64,000 nt of DNA from Cyathus striatus (GCA_025738555.1 JAOVFP010000001.1:7068001-7132000), one strand, 5' to 3'; shown: positions 24,401-37,555, numbered from the stretch's first letter. Notes: generated from the sequence alone by a model not told the origin. Translations and numbers: made by a program.

Positions 24401-24910
24401 ACGAAAGTCAGACAATGTCAGATGACTGGAAATGTTCGACAATCCGTCGTGTTTTTCGACTATGATTTGACTATGAAAAGTCGGACAAAAGTCACACTCT
24501 GTAATGATTTCGTTTGAATAAAGTTAAATCTGTATGACTGATGTTTGACATTTATGGGACCACTGTACAGTACTTTGTGTGACGAAAATGTGAATGACTT
24601 ATAACTAGAATATAGCTGCAGTTTGACACAAATGTAGATATGTGAGACTATTGTGTAACTTATGTTTGACTAATGTTCACAGATGCCAGTTAGGTAAATA
24701 AATTGGGGTCGTATTGAGCTTATGTACATGGAACTACATAATGACAACACAGACGAGTGCAATAACAGACATTACATTGCCCACATCCATCCATCCAACC
24801 ACTATCACCAATCTTCAGTGCCCCACTACACCCAATGTCTCTGACCTCCCCAAACTAACCTTAGTGACCGACTGAAGATGGACACATACTTCTGAAAAAG
24901 CGAAGTGAGA
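21420..24910. other. Mostly unassigned region; hairpin-rich patches and a possible decayed hAT end
   Basis: Around 21911-21990 two strong hairpins follow the third GTGGGC module (GCCGGC GATA GCCGGC, then GGGGGAGC TT GCTCCCCC). At 22121 a hAT-like tip TAGTGTTGCCGCGGACC is followed by repeated GGACTGGAC/GCGGACCGGAC motifs to about 22270, but no matching right end was found. A perfect hairpin TCGGTTCC GAGTG GGAACCGA lies at about 22451-22472. Short minus-strand frames (22372-22758, 23093-23425) and plus frames at 23664-24075 contain possible splice sites but no known domain. The minus-strand reading of 21420-21600 is Lys/Arg-rich and unassigned. Confidence 0.35.
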
Positions 24911-24911
24911 A

Positions 24912-25140
24912 CTATGCAGCCTGCACTGGGGAAAGTGGATAGAAATACTCACAGCAGACACCACAAAGAGAGGCACGAGCACAGGGAGGGGAGATAAAAT
25001 AGAAGCACAAGCATGGGGGAGGGAAATTAGAGCTATGCAGTCTGTATTGCGGAGGGTAAAGAGAAATACTCACAGCAGGCACCGCAAAGAGAGACACACG
25101 CACGGCGCCAGGGGAGGGAAATAAAACAAGAGCCCCACAG
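24912..25140. repeat. Tandem duplication of about 121 bp
   Basis: Blocks starting CTATGCAG at 24912 and 25033 share CTG.A.T.GGG, AGAAATACTCACAGCAG and CACCRCAAAGAGAG, with most differences being transitions. Minus-strand open frames here are a by-product of the duplication. Confidence 0.8.
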
Positions 25141-26340
25141 AACAAACTTGTGAGAAGAGTCAGAGTCTTTCACTGTAGGGAGATGAGAAGGCAGTAAAGG
25201 AAAGTCAAGGTCGAGGTCTACATTGGACCCATAAGCGTGGGGGAGGGAAATGAAGCAAGAGTGCGATGGTAGAATGGAAGGATCAAGCTGGGTTCGGATT
25301 CCGAAGATGGACGTGGCAAGCTTCAAATCATCACATGACCGGAACAACCGGTACAAAGCGGAGTTTAGAACGACTTTGATGGATTCTCAGAATTCCTTGA
25401 CTGAGACTCCTTGCCGCTCAAGTGCTTGTTCTTCCTTAGGTCACTTACTCATTTTACATTCTGCTTACATATATTTATGTATGTACATTTTGAGTACAAT
25501 GGAGTGTATAATTTCCTGCTATAAATAAGCTAAATGCTTGGTAGATAATTTCACAGTACGCTCCAAGTACACTCTTGAGTACACTGCAACATGTAAGTTG
25601 AGCTGCTTGAGCATAATTTCATGTTAGCAAAATTTAGTATTCGCTATAATTGGATTGTTTTATTGCACCCAAACCAAAATAAAATGCTCAAACATACATA
25701 TTACCGATACAGTTCAGCAATAATAAGATATGGGTGCAGGTGATCCTTGCATTAACTTCATATTGGACAGTGCTAATGCTACTTATTTCGATGATTTTGC
25801 CATTTTGTGATGTACTGGCTATAACTGACATCATATAGACTATTGTATGACTATTGTATGACTTGATAAATGCACATCATAATCAGAATTTGTGGGTGTA
25901 GCTGGTGTTTGACTAAAGTTGATTATGTTTGACTGCAGTTGACTAACATTTGATTCCATGTGACATTAACGGGGCATGTCAAGGGTTAAATATGGTTCCA
26001 AGAGGGTACGAGATTTGAAGCTTGTGGGTACTTGTTTTGTGCGATTTCCATGGGTACAATTTTTGGCGTGTATCGGAGAGTATGATATAGGTACCCTAAT
26101 GATCGAATTTTGTTTCTCATTTTGATTGTAATGTATTATATAATAATGATAAGCAAGCCAAATTTGCATACTCATTTATGGAAACTTTCTACATTTCATG
26201 GGGTACATATATCGTACCATCATAATCAACTTTGCTTGTTACCACTATATATACAAACTACTATAGCATCTTGAATACAATACAGTATTTCATAATAACA
26301 AATGTAGATATGCTAGTCATTTGCATATTTGATAACAGAC
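25141..26340. other. No gene recognised; scattered GTTTGACT-type motifs
   Basis: Motifs such as TGTTTGACT and TGTATGACT recur at 25840-25960, and AGTCAAAC/AGTCGGAC-type motifs at about 24385-24670, in partly opposite orientation. They could be subterminal repeats of a decayed element spanning both areas, but no terminal repeats or target duplication were found. Confidence 0.3.
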
Positions 26341-26985
26341 TTTAGCCAAGGGTGTATCAGATGACACCCTGGCTATATTGAATTTCCCAATCTGTCTATC
26401 GTGTTCTGAATAACAATATTTATGAACATGAGTTTGAATACCTCCAATATACTGTAATCCACCAGAATACTCACTTAAATGTTGTAAGCATTCATAGCAT
26501 GTATTACTAGGCATATTTGTTATTTCCCATGCCCCCCAGCACACTGAGCATATATATATATAAATCCATATTTGCATTGTATAATACAGGATTGATGCTG
26601 CCTAGACACAGCTCATTTGTGTACTTGTCAATGAGAAATCAGTGAATGTGTCAATCCAAATTTAGCCAAGGGTGTGTCATGATACCTCGGTTATATTGAA
26701 TTTCCCAATCTGTCTATCATGTTCTGAATAACAATATTTATGAACATGAGTTTGGATACTTCCAATATACTGTAATCCACCAGAATACTCACTGAAATGT
26801 TGTGAGCATCTGTGGTATGTATTATTAGGCATATATGATATTTCCCACGCCCTCCAGCACACTGAGCATGTATATATGAAAATCCATATTTGCATCATGT
26901 AATACAGGATTGACGCTGCACAGACATGGCTCATTTGATACCTTGGCTGTATTGAATTTCCCAATCTGTCCATTCTGTGACCGGT
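26341..26985. repeat. Tandem repeat of about 320 bp (two copies plus a fragment)
   Basis: Copies start TTTAGCCAAGGGTGT at 26341 and 26661, and a third starts at about 26937 inside the unit. On the minus strand both copies keep an open frame containing CSVCWxAWEI, SEYSGGLQYIG and QTHVHKYCYSEHDRQIGKF. The peptide is Cys/His-rich but unknown, and the frame may be conserved only because the copies are young. Confidence 0.8.
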
Positions 26986-29200
26986 CTCTGTAGTAGCTTA
27001 CTCATATTTTATATATAAATATATTTCACTCTATATAAGCTGCCATATTTTTACACGGCTCTAGCAATCAAGTTTTATACCGTTCTGTCTATGGGTTGCA
27101 GGTAACCCACGGATTTTATTGCATTTAAATTTAATGTGAACATACTAAACCATAACTATATGAACTTACATGTCTAACTGAGTAAATGATTGGTAGATGG
27201 GTGAGTTAAACTATGTATTCTGAGATTTTAAGACACATTTTAATAGATACAGCATGCTCATATTGTTATAACAACACAGGTATCATTATAATGAAACTGG
27301 TAGTACTTGAATTCTAGGTTCTCTATCCCTCACAGTCAATTTTCTCGATTTCGGCACTCTCCATGCCTTTTGTTATGCTAGAACTTCGTCTCAAAATATA
27401 TTCTCACTTATTATGCTCCAAACCAGTCCTCCTCTTCTTTTCAATGAGGTGTAGACAACAAGTTTAGTGTATTCTTATGCCCACTGCATCGCTTGACATG
27501 GCTACATTGTTTACTTCATACTTAAGTTATCTACTTTGAATATATATTTTCGGTATCTCTTTGCCATTTGTCGAAATGTGAGTCACCTCTTGTCGTATCA
27601 TGATCAGGCTTTCTTTTCAGTACTTTCATTTTATGTACTTGAAACATGACCTTTGATTCCCTTAGTTCATGAAGAGTGACTTCCAAATAATTTCTAGCCT
27701 CGATGCTTCTCTAAAGCTGTCTGTTTCGATGATCTCTATATTACTTTTAAGTTTGTTTTTTTGAGTTTACATCCCCTGCATTAATTTTTTCTAATGCTGT
27801 CTGTGTCAATATTACACACCAAAACGATCTCCTGGGCCATTAGTGGGGTGTCTCATTTCTATTGTGTTCTTGGCATATCTCTTAGGCTGTTTTTGCAGGC
27901 CTTCTGTGGTCTGTATTACGTTTATGAACACAGCACTAGATAGTAAACCAGCTGGTCTTTGGTACAACATCCAAGCTTTTTAGGATGACATACTATGTGA
28001 AATGCTTGCTTTTCATTCTTCATGCTTTGGTTGGGTATTTGTGTACAAATGTTCTCTGGAATTTTCGAGTGGGAAGGTTTACAGTGTCAGGATCAAGCTC
28101 GAGACCAGCTGAATTGGCAGGTGCACTATAATTATCTTGCCATATTAGTAAACCTTTGTTATTATTAGACTTTTAAATTATGAGAGATTACAAAAACCTT
28201 TCGTGGACTTTCATGTGCAGACCAGGCATGTTCCTCACACTGGTTTTATTTTAATCTCACCTAACAAATTGCAGTATTTTAATCGCAAATTATGAATAAT
28301 TGTGTATGTAGATATACATAACAAGCCTGAGGATGCATTGCACTGCTTTTTCATAACTGAACATTATGATGAGTATATATACAATGTTTATTTGATCTTG
28401 AACACCCGAGTATATTAATTTATGCACTTGAGGAGTGTGTCATGGGATATGTTATTTATATAGTATACTATCACATTTCTACTAGGGTATTCAACAACTT
28501 ACTTATCTCACTTACAAATTTTGTTTCTTTTTGGTTATAGAATACCCCACACTGCAGTAGAAGTTGTTAGAATTTTCTCACATAGTATATGTGATACATG
28601 AATGTTCTAGTAATTCATAGACAATGTATATAGTCGCAGTGTTTAGTTCCCACTATATCATCTACTTTTACCTTTAAACTCTTTGCTCTATCAGTCAATT
28701 TGCTCAGAATGTGAATATTAGGTACTGTGCACACTATCTAATATTAGTAGCATACAAGACTCGCTATGTATAAAACTAAATACCATCCTAAGGTCCTCAA
28801 TATTCGCTCTGACTATCACATAAATGGTTACTATTCTATGTGCTCAGCTAAACAGGACTTGTTTCAGATGATACTTGACACCCTGTTACAGGTAATTACA
28901 AACTAACTACACAACTTATATTCATAGGAATACACCACTATTATAATTCCAATGGAATCATAACAGAGTGAACATATATGCTCAACTTCTACGTTGCACA
29001 TTTGAGGTATTATTTTATGCTCAGTTGCTTATCCTTACTTACCCCTACACATTCTTTTAACTTACATGTATAGAAAGAAGTATTTTGATCATAGAAAGCT
29101 CATGTGTAAGTATTCCAAAGTACATGTGTCACAAGTTTGCAACCCTGATGAAGCCTCCTGACTCCCAAGCACACTAATCAAACTTTGTAACCAAAAAAGA
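26986..29200. other. No gene or repeat recognised
   Basis: AT-rich, stop-rich in all frames, without transposon termini or conserved protein motifs that I can see. Confidence 0.5.
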
Positions 29201-29329
29201 GCACCTGAAGAGTAGATCTTGATCATAAATTGGCAACTGAGTTGCCAAAGTGCAGAATTTGATTTCCTTTGATGGCTTGGAGCATGGTGCTCCAGCTTTC
29301 CATAATAACAGGTCTAAAAAGTGATGGAA

Positions 29330-29660
29330 AACATGACATTTGCAAAAATCTTGTGTAGCACCTGAAATATGTAGCAAGTGTGAAAACATGTGAAACACCA
29401 AAAATATGACAAATGTGACATTTGTGACGAGTGACACCCATCAAAGCTGTGACATGCGTGAATATGTGTGACAAATGTGATGTGTGAGAAGAGTGTGGCA
29501 TATGTGACATGTGGGAAATGTGTGAAGCATGAGAGTAAGTGTGACATATGTGATGTGCAGGAGGAACATGACAAATGCAATGCACAGGAATATGTGTGAC
29601 AAATGAATAACCCTTTAAAACACCTAATGATCACTTATGATCTAGGTGATCATTGGTTAG
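29330..29660. repeat. Remnant of a satellite-armed foldback element (single arm)
   Basis: 29400-29600 consists of TGTGACAAATGTGA/TGTGAC-type satellite like that in the arms at 37640-38480. It is followed at 29617-29655 by one unit of the outer arm repeat (ACACCTAATGATCACTTATG ... GGTGATCATT). The order and orientation match the right arm of the element at 35005-42158; the core and other arm are missing. Confidence 0.7.
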
Positions 29661-29717
29661 AAGATTGTCACAATCATAAAACACAACACTTTTATGATAA
29701 TTTCAGCTAACACCACT

Positions 29718-29810
29718 CAGGAAGGGAAGGAGGAGGAGGGAGACAGAAGAGGAGGGGAGATGGAAGGGGAGGGGAGAGCCTGGAGGAGCAGAGGAAGGGT
29801 GATGGTGGAT
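29718..29810 (+). repeat. Purine-only tract of about 90 bp
   Basis: Almost uninterrupted G/A sequence of GGAGGGG, GAAGGGGAGG and similar motifs. It could adopt triplex or G-rich structures; it is otherwise plain simple sequence. Confidence 0.7.
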
Positions 29811-29995
29811 GGGCAGTCATGATGTGGAAACATTGGAGGGTGCTGTTAACCAAAATGGTCTGACACTGCCATGTATGGTTGGGTGCTTGACATATACACT
29901 AATTTATCTATCTGAAATAACACTCATGTGGTGTAGTGGTATTAGTTGCTTCAATGTATCTGAAGCTACCAGAGTGGCAATTAGATCTCTGATGC

Positions 29996-30745
29996 CAAAG
30001 AAGCAGACTAAAAATACAGTAGACTCTGATGATCAGAGTTCTGTTAGCATGCCAATGACATCCCCATTTTGTTATGTATGTGAGGTTCAACAACCAACTA
30101 GTCTATTACACAGGAAAAGCTGGCAAAAAATAAATCTAAAGGCTTGAAGTCTTTCTTCAAGTAAAAGGCAAAAATGAAGCTGCCTCCTGAGACAGTCTCT
30201 GGTGATCCTGAAGTGGCCTCATCACCTACAGCAGTGCAGGTAAGTTATATGTACTCACTTAATGAACATAATGACATACCTTTGGTCATTCAGGTACCAT
30301 CCATCATGCCAGCTGCTGTCACCAGACAGTTCATGCATCCCCTGGATTGTTGCATCCCAGAACTCAGAATCCATCACACTGTACAGCTGTCATTGATATA
30401 TCCAATGAAGATGATGATGACAAGACAGATGAAGACAATGAGAGAGAAGTACTTGAGACATCAGAGGATGAGCTAGGTACAGTTACATCTCTGTACATGT
30501 AGATTTACTAATAACTTTCATAGAGTGATTAAAATCTGATTGGACATCACCTGTTTATACATTTTACTACCCTGTTCCCAATATTGGGTACCATGAAGGT
30601 CACCATTACCATGAATTCCACTGTCTCAAGAAGACTTGCAAGAAGTCAAAGACAATTCAATGCTTCCTGGACACTGGTGATGCTAAGTCAACTAGCAATA
30701 TGCATAGGCACACAAGAACTTGCTGGGGTGATGATGCTGGGGGGT
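29996..30745 (+). pseudogene. hAT transposase N-terminal fragment with BED-type zinc finger
   Basis: Frames starting at ATG 29996 (MPKKQTKNTVDSDDQSS) continue over a possible intron at 30241-30293 to an acidic stretch, DISNEDDDDKTDEDNEREVL (about 30393-30452). A further stretch (about 30534-30747) reads SDWTSPVYTFYYPVPNIGYH, then HEFHCLKKTCKKSK, CFLDTGDAKSTSN and MHRHTRTCWGDD. The C-x4-C ... H-x4-C spacing and the LDT.DA.STSN core match the BED-finger region of fungal hAT proteins. Stops and frame changes interrupt it, and the catalytic and dimerisation regions were not found downstream. Confidence 0.6.
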
Positions 30746-32347
30746 GAGAGGCAGGGGGTGAGAGGCAGCATTGTCACCAATGACAATGAGAAGGACACAT
30801 GGATGGGGGGAACAGCCAGTGGCATCACTAGTCATGCTAACACATGAGATGTGCAATCATTTCTCCCTGTAAACAAACTCAATTAGTCCTATAGATACAG
30901 AAGCAGAGTACTCAGCCTCTCATTCAATGCCTCCACCCAACTCCCAATCACCATAAAATGTGCTAGAATAGATGACAATGAGTATTGATACTGAAGACTG
31001 TAATGACAATGCTTACATACCAACTACAGTACTGTAAACATCAAGAGGCTTGTGCCAAACAACACCACATGATTTTGTTTTACATTGAATTTGTGTCTAA
31101 CTCATGGGTGACCCACAACTCTTGGCACCCATAGCTAAAACTACCTGTGGGTTCAGGTAAGGGTACATAAGGGTAAGAGTGTGGGTTGATTTAACAATAC
31201 CTCAGAGTTACCCATGCTCTTCCCTAGTGGTTTATAAAGATCATGAAAATGTTACAAAGGGCCACAGAGGCAATGCTTTGACAAAAGTAAATCCAGTACA
31301 AGTTCTCAGGTACCTGGACCATACCTGGAAGTGCTAGTACCAATCAACTAAAGTGTTCCTAATTGCAAGAGCACAGGTTGAAGCACATGGACCAGGTACA
31401 CTTTAAAATGTCAGAATATTCATGTGGGATATTGGCAGAGTTGCCATGGACCATAATTTTTGGAATACTTTATGATAAAGGGGAGCAAATCTGACCTCAA
31501 CAAATCCTGGAAGTGGTTCTTAAAAAATACATGATGTTTTCACCTGATAAAGGAAAGAGGCAACACTTTCATGAAATGTAAAGCCTGTTTGAATCCTCAG
31601 TGTCACTTCAAATATTGGTGGTACTTACTAGTGACCAGTTGTCCATATCATCTTAATTGCATCATATTGTTGACTAGTCATGACTGGAAGTTGAAATATC
31701 CTTGACAGCCTTCAAGGTTCAGACAATGCAAAGTAACCACAAGGGCATTCATACTCTCAAGAATATGGGTTAAAGCTTAAAGGACTGGAGCTGTAACTAG
31801 AACCTTAGACAAGCTGAAATTACAACTTATGAGCTCCTGGGAGCAGTTTATAAAAACCATCTATTCACTACCCTCAGAATCACAAAGGCAGGAGGCAACA
31901 ATTTGACAAAATTAAAGTCTGTTTGAATCCCACCAGTTCACCAAATGTTCTTACTTGCATCGCAATACCAACTAACCATAACAGCCTTCAATGCCATCTG
32001 CAGTATAATTGAACTTGTTCAGAAATTTTCTGATTAAAATGGTATAGTAACTACTGCAAACCATTGATACCCACAAAACCACAGGTTCAAACAGGATAAC
32101 ATACACCCAAGAACCAAAAACACAACACATACATAACTTACACCATACACTGTACAACTACTACAGCCACATACATACAACACTTAACTATCCAGATCCC
32201 AAAATATGAAACACAAATACTCTAATCAGTCAGTCAGTCAGTCATATATGATATGCCAAAGAAACAAAAAGACAAAGAAAAAAAAGAAAGAGGGTAGATG
32301 CAGTAGATTCAAATAGAGTACATGGAGCTAGAAGAAGGAAGTATGTA
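30746..32347. other. No gene recognised
   Basis: Open frames are short and unconserved. The sequence is moderately AT-rich with no recognised transposon terminus. It could be decayed hAT sequence following the fragment upstream, but no conserved block supports that. Confidence 0.4.
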
Positions 32348-32718
32348 GCATTTTGTTCAATTCAACACAGGGTGAGCACTGTGACAGCAAAATCCACTGT
32401 AAGCATTCAACACTCCTACAGATCTCACCATGACATTTGATCAATTTTGACAGTCCTCAATAAAGCTCAACTAAGAACAACTAAAAAAAATACATGTGAG
32501 CAAACCTAAGTAGCATTATGAGAACATTTAATGCAGGCTACATGAATTCTGTGAGGTTTAAGCTTATTTTATGCTTGAAGCCCCTTTGGCACCTTGTGCA
32601 CTGCTATCTGTCATGCAGAACCCTTTGAGCACTTAGCTACTGTGATGTGTGACAAGGGCCAAATTTTGACACAACACAGGGCCTCCATGACATGTGACTG
32701 TTGAATTGAACAAAATGG
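32348..32718. mobile_element. TA-flanked MITE
   Basis: Inverted termini GCATTTTGTTCAATTCAACA (32348) and its mirror (TGTTGAATTGAACAAAATGG, to 32718) differ at one position, and TA lies on both sides (32346-32347, 32719-32720), as for Tc1/mariner-type elements. Length 371 bp, no coding capacity. Confidence 0.7.
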
Positions 32719-32879
32719 TACAGTAAGTAATGACTGTGTACATTCCAATCATAAACAAAAGAAACCTTCCTCAGATATTGTGCATGCTCACAGCAATGCA
32801 CCAGATCTCCAGTCAGTGATCTCAGATCTGGAGATTCTAGTTCTGTTTGATAGTTAGACTGATTTATTGGAAAGTGAAG

Positions 32880-33125
32880 GGTTTACAGATGACCTTATTG
32901 ATATGGCAAAGGCACTGGATGAGAAGGTCACTGGTGAATGGTTACCAGCTTTGTTGAGAAAGAAGGAAATGCAATGAAAAGGTGAGTGGATGTGCAACAT
33001 ATTCAGAATTTATGCTTATCACAAGTCTAGAGTGCCTGAAACAATACATAAAGGGCCCAGATTTCATGTCCAAATCTGAATGCACACAGTATTGTTATAA
33101 AAAGCAATGGAAGGAACAGACATGC
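32880..33125 (+). pseudogene. Tc1/mariner-like transposase, copy 2, 5' part
   Basis: Decayed N-terminal coding of a fungal Tc1/mariner-like transposase. The stretch KGPDFMSKSECTQYCYKKQW (about 33051-33110) ends exactly at the gypsy target duplication CATGC (33121-33125). It resumes on the other side at 51718 as LDSFLKPHASESS, so the gypsy element interrupted this gene. Upstream, GEWLPALLRKKEMQ (about 32935-32977) is followed by a stop. The start codon and 5' element end are not identified. Confidence 0.7.
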
Positions 33126-33354
33126 TGTAAGGCACTGTGTTAAGCGCTGCTTACATACTACTATTGCTTAGTCATATATTTACCTACATACTGTTTGGCA
33201 ATGCCTAACAGCATTGCCCATATATATACATATACTGTTTGTACATATTTTGGCAGACTTTTTACTCGTACACTCATAGAACACCAATACACTTGGTTTG
33301 GTTTATGTGGTGAGTGAGTAACATAAGTCGTCATAGAGGATCATATCCTCTACA
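33126..33354 (+). repeat. 5' LTR of the gypsy element
   Basis: 229 bp, TGTAAGG...CTCTACA. Same length as the 3' LTR at 51489-51717. By eye about 18 substitutions separate them, all transitions, concentrated in the first 100 bp. It contains an ATATATATA tract as a possible promoter. Confidence 0.92.
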
Positions 33355-33429
33355 CTTTTTTAAACCTTCAAAGGTCTTGCGATTCTACGAGAACGATGCG
33401 AACAATCGTGTGGTGTGTGACAGCGTGGA

Positions 33430-35004
33430 ATGGAACCCACATGGTATAAAAAGATTTTCATATCGAGCCCAAAAAGCCCCACACTGTCCCCAATGAGGCA
33501 ACTCCCATCACTAACCACCTTCCAAACTTGTCGCGAAGCACAGCCTTCACACATATATAGCCATGACTTCTCCACCCCACTCCTCCCAATGACAACTACC
33601 CCCCATTTGAGTGGGCTGTTAGGCCCACCTGCAGGGGGGTCCAGCTCCCCTGCTGCACCCATGCCTGTACATGGCAGAGGACCAGGGGAGCAAACTTCAA
33701 TACAAAACCTTGAGCAGACGGTAGCGACAGTCGCTGTAAGTGAGTACCAACAAGGGGAGAACAACCCCTTGCACATCAGTGACCTCGGACCACCAAGAAA
33801 CCCAGCACCAATGGAAGGATCAGGACAGGTGGCACAACATACGGCACCATCTCACCAAACTGGACAACGAATCCCAGTGTTGACAGCGATGCCATGTCAA
33901 CAGCCTCAGAAGAAACATGAGCAAGGAGAGTCTGACAACGAATCCATCGACATGGATGCGCTACAAGTAGCCCTAGGAGAAAGGATCACCGCATTCCACA
34001 CACTACACAAAGACATATCAAATAAACACATGGAACAACTAGTGCACAAGGCAATGGATAGAGTTGGAGGAATGGCTTCATCCTCCAACATAGACCAGAG
34101 TGACGAGAGATTTCTTGACACTGTAATGATCTACATGAACAGCCTGGTGCAGGTATACTGCATCACAAAGAAGAACAAGGCAAATTCATGCGTGAGCACA
34201 CTCTTCTCCCAAGTAACGCTGGATCCACAACAGGTCATAGTGCCATGGGATGTGAAATGTGAAAGCACAAACGTGGGCATCATCGCTCATGACCCTAACA
34301 TTGAAATGGCCATTGTGCACATAAGTGGTCCACGCCTCCCCAAGGAACAAGAAGAACAATACCAGATGCGCACATCAACTCAACAATGATTCAGGACGGT
34401 ATCAGGTGGCTTCCACCCTCAACAACCAACATTGGAACTCAGCTCGTTCCACCCGGTGACATACTCACCGGCACAGAATCTGCAACTTCACGGGACTAGC
34501 TTCATACCAGAACAAGTAACTACACGCCATCCAAGAGTATCACATGAAGGACGTATCCCAAGAGCACAGGATAAGGACAAACACATAGCACTGCAATGCA
34601 TGCGAGAGCGAAACCTGAGGGAGTACGGAGGATCAGACATTGACGACCAACACATACAGTTCGACCTCGGTGCAGTAGTCGAGCTCGACCCTAGGGAATG
34701 GGAACAGGTGATATTCGATAACACATGAAATGAGATACCCATCCCGGCCACAACTGCCACCAACCCTTGACCCTCAGTGGCCTTCGTGAGTGAGAACCAA
34801 CGAGTGGGGGAGATAGTCTCTCCCTCACAGTATTCTCAACGATCTGAAGAAATGACCAGGGAACCAACCTACTAGGCAGAACCAGTACACAGACAAACCC
34901 TCCGGTACGATAGTAGAGAAATGTTGATTCCTCCACAGCGGGTTCCAATATGGGGAAGACAATTCTCAATACCCCCCCAGATCAACCTACTGTTGGTCCA
35001 CTAG
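33430..35004 (+). pseudogene. gag, N-terminal part (interrupted)
   Basis: Frame from about 33430 (MEPTWYKKIFISSPK...), Pro/Ser/Gln-rich then helical (RITAFHTLHKDISNKHMEQL). In-frame stops lie at 34387 (TGA), 34726 (TGA), 34768 (TGA) and 34873 (TAG), but the frame continues to the foldback insertion at 35005. Capsid-like sequence resumes after 42158. No known domain in this half; assignment to gag rests on position between the LTR and capsid. It could instead be a separate leader ORF. Confidence 0.6.
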
Positions 35005-36499
35005 TGTCAGCCAATTGTGATCATGAATTGCCCAGGATTTTTGAGCTCCTGATCAAATGAGCCAGGGCTTTTTTTGATCACCTACTATTATATATTTACT
35101 AATGAATCTCTGAGGTATTAGTGGATGTATATGTGATCTTGGGTGATCAGTGTTTCAAAAGTGTATTAGCATATTATTAGTACTAATGAGTGTATAGGTG
35201 ATCATAGGTGATCATTAAGTGTTTTCAGCTGCACATTGATCTATTATTACTACTAATGAATATATAAATGATCATAGGTGATCATTAAGTATTTTCAATT
35301 GCACATTAGTCTATTATTACTACTAATAAATATATAGGTGATCATTAAGCATTTCAAGGGTGTATTAGCTTATTATTAGTACTAGTGAATGTATAGATGA
35401 TCATAAGTGATCATTAAACATTTCAAGGGCATATTGGCCTATTATCAGTACTAGTGAATATAAAGGTGATCATAGGTGATCATTAAGTGTTTCAAGGGCA
35501 TATTAGCTTATTATTAGTACTAGTGAATGTATAGGTGATCATAGGTGATCATGCAGCATTTTCAAGGATATACTAGCATAATGTTGGTACTAATGAATAT
35601 AGTTCTTCCCACATGTCACATTCTGTCACAGATATTCCTGTGCTCCAAAAATTTGCCATGCATCACATTTGTCACATTCCTTCTACCCATCACATATGTC
35701 ATACATATTTCTGTGCTTCACATTTGTGACATAAATTTGCATGCATCACATCTGTCATATATATTTCCACACTTCACATTTGTCACATAAATTCGCATGT
35801 GTCACATCTGTCATACATATTCACACGCGTCACAGTTGTCACACATATTCTCACGCGTCACAGTTGTCACATATTTTCCCGTGTCACATCTGTCACACAT
35901 ATTCGCACGCGTCACAGTTGTCACACATATTCTCACGTGTCGCAGTTGTCACATATTTTTCCCGTGTCACATTTGTCACATATATTCGCGCATGTCACAG
36001 TTGTCACACATATTCTCACGCGTCACAGTTGTCACACATTTTTCCCATGCTATATTTGTCACATATATTCGCACATATCACAGTTGTCACACATATTCGC
36101 ACATGTCACAGTTGTCACACATTTTTCCTGTGCTACATTTGTCACATATATTCGCACATATCACAGTTGTCACACATATTCACACGCGTCACAGTTGTCA
36201 CACATATTCTCACGCATCGCAGTTGTCACACATTTTTCCCATGTATCACTTTTGTCACATATATTCGCACATGTCACAGTTGTCACATATATTGTCACGC
36301 GTCACATTTGTCATAACGTCATGCATGTCACACATGTTGGTCACATTCTTTCTATGCATCACATATGTCACATATATTCCCACTCTCCATATTTGTTACA
36401 TATATTAGCAAGCATCACAGTAGTCACATTTATCACATTCTTCTGGTGCTTCATGTTTTTCACACTTTTCACATATGCTATGTGCAACATGTATTGACC
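35005..36499 (+). repeat. Left arm of foldback element A
   Basis: Terminal 100 bp of unique sequence, then about seven units of 65-68 bp with the palindromic core TGATCATAGGTGATCATTAA and TATTATTAGTACTAATGA (35100-35600). Then comes a GTCACA satellite with a period near 28 bp (35620-36480) whose units alternate GTTGTCACACATATTCGCAC and TTTGTCACATATATTCGCAC. Long open frames in all three frames are artefacts of the repeat. Confidence 0.85.
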
Positions 36500-37555
36500 T
36501 GTTATAATGTGTAGAAAATGACTCAGGTCATAACAATAGTAAGGATATGCACTTATTAATGCTTCTTATATTTGATCAAATTTATAAAGTCTGAAGGCAC
36601 AATAGGGAAGCTCCAGAAGGGAATTATGAAGTACTGTACACTTAACAGTGAAGATGAGATAAACTAATCACATATGTGTAGTTACTTGTAAACCATTATT
36701 CAAATTGTTACCAAAGCAAAGTATTCAAAAGTGCACAGTAAATTATTAAAACAAAAGAAATATATATGCTCTTGTAGAATTGAAGGTTATAACTTGTGAT
36801 ATGATAATTAGAAAATTATAGAAGTGTAAGAGTAATTAGAAGTATGAATGGAAAATATAGAGTGTATGTAGATCTATAGGTTCATTGACAAAGTATGATA
36901 AATTTGGAATGAGATTGTATGACATGTTTTACAATCAGATCTAGGGATGTGATAAGATGGCATTGAAAATTTTGCTATTGAATAGGACAGTGATAGAACC
37001 ACTCATGGATACAAAATGTGAAAGAATAGTAAAATATGTGATTCCACATCACAGTTATTATGATGATTCTTGCATCAACTACTAGCTATACTGATGTCTT
37101 CAACAACACACATTATTGAGTCTCAGAATTGCTTACTCTATATCAGTACAAGACAGTTTCTTTGTTTTATTGATAGAAAGAATTAATGAACACTATCTCC
37201 ACTCTAAGTGATATTGTGTCACATTTAGTTTTACCATTTCAGTGCCATATATGTTCACATCTGTAACATGTTACACATGTTATATAGTTCATTAGTATTT
37301 GTATCTTTTCCTAAGTATGAAAATGCCACCTGTACTTCACTACTCATTCTTGCCCAGTGGCCACTACTTTTTCACTTTGCTAGGATCAGACACCATCTAG
37401 AGTTGGCAGTCAACAGATATTCCAGAATCTTCATATCCAATCTAACCAGACAGCATCAGAAAGTGGCTATGCAACATCTATTGCTGAGTTTCTTGCTCTT
37501 GACATAATTTTCAAAATTAAATCAATTGTTGATGGCAGACTGATAGTTAATTGTA
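36500..37555. other. Core of foldback element A
   Basis: AT-rich and non-repetitive, with no frame longer than about 80 codons and no motif. Blocks match the core of element B in reverse orientation: 36882-36975 (TTTTACAATCAGATCTAGGG) against 55990-56040, 37085-37130 (TATACTGATGTCTTCAACAA) against 55868-55910, and 37190-37226 (CACTATCTCCACTCT) against 55776-55806. Conservation of a non-coding core between diverged copies suggests a shared ancestor element. Confidence 0.7.

Noticed and set aside
35741..36497. Overlapping open frames of up to 232 codons rich in His, Ser, Thr and Cys (pattern SHIFTRVTVVTHI)
   Set aside because: They arise from a stop-free 28-bp satellite read in all three frames, and the same pattern recurs on the other strand of the mirrored arm. 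Not a protein.
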